Positions 4,391-5,825 of a stretch of DNA of 5,825 nt are shown piece after piece. How positions within the stretch are numbered: position 1 is the first letter of the stretch; every line of letters begins with the position of its first letter. The DNA is from an uncultured Actinomycetes bacterium (lineage in GTDB: Bacteria > Actinomycetota > Actinomycetes > S36-B12). Made by a program: the position numbers and the translations under genes. The notes under the pieces were generated by a model that saw only the letters and a list, made by a program, of their open reading frames with translations, made no database searches and was not told the DNA's origin. The DNA lies in assembly GCA_903918595.1 (NCBI GenBank), contig CAIXFB010000166.1, positions 1 to 5,825 of the forward strand, read 5' to 3'.

Positions 4391-5825
4391 ATGTCTGCAC
4401 CCCGTCTGGAAGCCAACAGCCTCAGTAAGACCTTCGGCGCGACCAAGGTCCTCGACTCTGCGGATCTGGTTGTCAACGTGGGTGAAATCCATGCGCTCGT
4501 GGGCCAAAACGGTTCAGGTAAATCAACGATGGTCAAAATTTTGACCGGGTTTCACGCGCCCGATCCGGGCGGTTCGGTTTTTCTCGATGGCAATGAGTTG
4601 TCCCTGCCCATCCGCTGGCAGGAAGCTAGCGATGCAGGAATTTCCGTCGTTCATCAGGACCTTGGGCTTTTGGATCACCTTTCGGTCGCCGAAAACATCG
4701 GTGTGGGTGGATTCATTCATTCTCGTTTTCTGCGCAAAATCAACTGGCAAGCGCAGCGCCAGGTGGCTAAGAACGTGCTCGACCGACTCGATGTTCAGGT
4801 GGACCCGGCAATGCCGGTCGCTCTCCTCACTCCGGCGCAACGCGCTGAAATTGGAATCGCCCGGGCATTGCGCGACCAGGCGGCCGGCACCGGCTTAGTG
4901 ATTCTTGATGAGGCCACCCGTGCCCTCCCTCGCGATGAACTGGCACGTTTTCACACCCTGTTGCGCAGAGTGGTGGATGAGGGGACATCCGTACTCATGG
5001 TGAGTCATAACCTCGATGAGGTGCTGGGACTCTCGGATCGTGTGACGATCCTGCGCGACGGCCGAGTTGTTGGAGCGGGCCTGGTGACCTCGGAGTTGAG
5101 CGAGCAGGAAATTGCCCGCATCATGCTGGGGAAATCAGTAGATCGCGTCTCGCGCTCAACACAATCCATCTCTCCAACACCAGCTGCAACCATTCATGAT
5201 TTGACCTGGGGTTTGGTGGAGGATTTTTCCATCACTGTTGGCGAAGGGGAAGTTGTCGGTCTCACTGGCCTTCCAGGCAGTGGCTTCGAAGCGATTCCCT
5301 ACCTGGTGACCGGTGCGCTGCGCCCAGAAAGTGGCACGTTGACAACAGCGCGCGGGTCCATGGATCTGTCCAGCGCTTCGGTAGCGGACTGTCTCAAGTC
5401 TGGTGTTGCTCTCGTTCCAGAACGCAGAGATCGCGACGGCCTGGCCTACGACATGAGCATTCAAGACAACATCGCACTTCCAAGTTTGTCTCGGCGTGGC
5501 AAGCCTTGGCGGGTCTCTCGAGGCTGGCAACGGCAGCAGGCGAACGACGCGATTGAAAATCTCGGTATTCGGGCGCGATCTGCTAGCACTCTGGTGAAGG
5601 AGTTAAGCGGAGGTAACCAGCAGAAGGTTTTGATGGCCAAGTGGTTATCTGTTGGCCCTCGTCTTTTTGTTCTTCATGAGCCTACGCAGGCGGTCGATGT
5701 CGGTGCTCGTCGGGACTTGCTGCAGGCCATTCGCGATAACGCTGCTGAGGGCATCGGAGTACTTCTGGTGAGTATCGAACCATCGGACTTAGTCGACGTG
5801 TGCGATCGAATCCTCGTTTTTCGAC
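4391..5825 (+). CDS. RbsA-type two-domain sugar ABC transporter ATP-binding protein (478 residues seen; C-terminus cut by the right edge)
   Basis: A tandem ATPase that powers a CUT2-family importer from the cytoplasmic side of the membrane. Family members are about 495-515 residues, so little is missing. Domain 1: Walker A GQNGSGKST (38-46), Q-loop VVHQD (87-90 region, Gln89), a degenerate signature LTPAQ (146-150), Walker B VILDEAT (170-176) and H-loop His206 (MVSHNLDE). Domain 2: Walker A is reduced to GLPGSGFE (293-300) without Lys, as is usual in this family. It has a canonical signature LSGGNQQK (405-412) and Walker B FVLHEPT (426-432), in which the expected Asp is His429, followed by VDVGAR (435-440). 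Taken together, one ATP site (domain 1 Walker A plus domain 2 signature) looks intact and the other looks dead. It follows the binding-protein gene after a hairpin; the permease is expected downstream. The reading frame is unbroken. Confidence 0.93.
   Translation, partial: MSAPRLEANSLSKTFGATKVLDSADLVVNVGEIHALVGQNGSGKSTMVKILTGFHAPDPGGSVFLDGNELSLPIRWQEASDAGISVVHQDLGLLDHLSVAENIGVGGFIHSRFLRKINWQAQRQVAKNVLDRLDVQVDPAMPVALLTPAQRAEIGIARALRDQAAGTGLVILDEATRALPRDELARFHTLLRRVVDEGTSVLMVSHNLDEVLGLSDRVTILRDGRVVGAGLVTSELSEQEIARIMLGKSVDRVSRSTQSISPTPAATIHDLTWGLVEDFSITVGEGEVVGLTGLPGSGFEAIPYLVTGALRPESGTLTTARGSMDLSSASVADCLKSGVALVPERRDRDGLAYDMSIQDNIALPSLSRRGKPWRVSRGWQRQQANDAIENLGIRARSASTLVKELSGGNQQKVLMAKWLSVGPRLFVLHEPTQAVDVGARRDLLQAIRDNAAEGIGVLLVSIEPSDLVDVCDRILVFR

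Noticed and set aside
4308..4544. 78-codon plus-strand open frame starting at TTG before the ATPase
   Set aside because: It overlaps the ATPase start in another frame, lacks a ribosome site and has no recognisable domain.
5156..5530. 124-codon minus-strand open frame
   Set aside because: It is antisense to the ATPase, has no family motif, and the ATPase frame is continuous across it.

Overview
The window looks like a catabolic and transport locus from a moderately GC-rich actinobacterium. The evidence is indirect: GC in the high 50s by eye, an actinobacterial-type lipoprotein signal (LAAC followed by an acidic, Ala/Glu-rich linker), mixed use of Shine-Dalgarno-led and SD-less starts, and protein family preferences. 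I cannot fix genus or family. No rRNA, tRNA, CRISPR array, IS element or phage gene was seen.

Layout. The minus strand carries two genes read leftward from a divergent intergenic region (about 1751-1926). The first is an FAD-dependent fumarate-reductase/ketosteroid-dehydrogenase-type flavoprotein (1750 to 329). The second is a short-chain dehydrogenase (SDR) that starts inside the last codons of the flavoprotein gene (336 to 1) and runs off the left edge. The plus strand carries an isocitrate lyase/PEP mutase-superfamily C-C lyase (1927-2829), a lipoprotein type I sugar-type substrate-binding protein (2971-4224), a very strong hairpin (4234-4269), and a two-domain RbsA-type ABC ATPase (4391 to the right edge, missing only its C-terminus). 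The permease expected for such a transporter is not in the window and probably lies to the right.

How the genes may work together (inference). The binding protein and ATPase would import a small polar substrate. The flavoprotein and SDR would carry out redox steps on it or on an intermediate. The lyase, with a KRCGH catalytic motif, would split a 2-hydroxy-carboxylate-like intermediate, probably releasing pyruvate, glyoxylate or succinate-type products. The substrate cannot be read from the sequence.

Noteworthy details: a related 14-bp motif lies upstream of all three plus-strand genes; a diverged tandem repeat covers the start region of the lyase gene and creates a possible 10-codon leaderless reading frame; the ATPase has an Asp-to-His change in its second Walker B and a degenerate first signature; and the flavoprotein lacks the fumarate-reductase substrate His and Arg where I align them.
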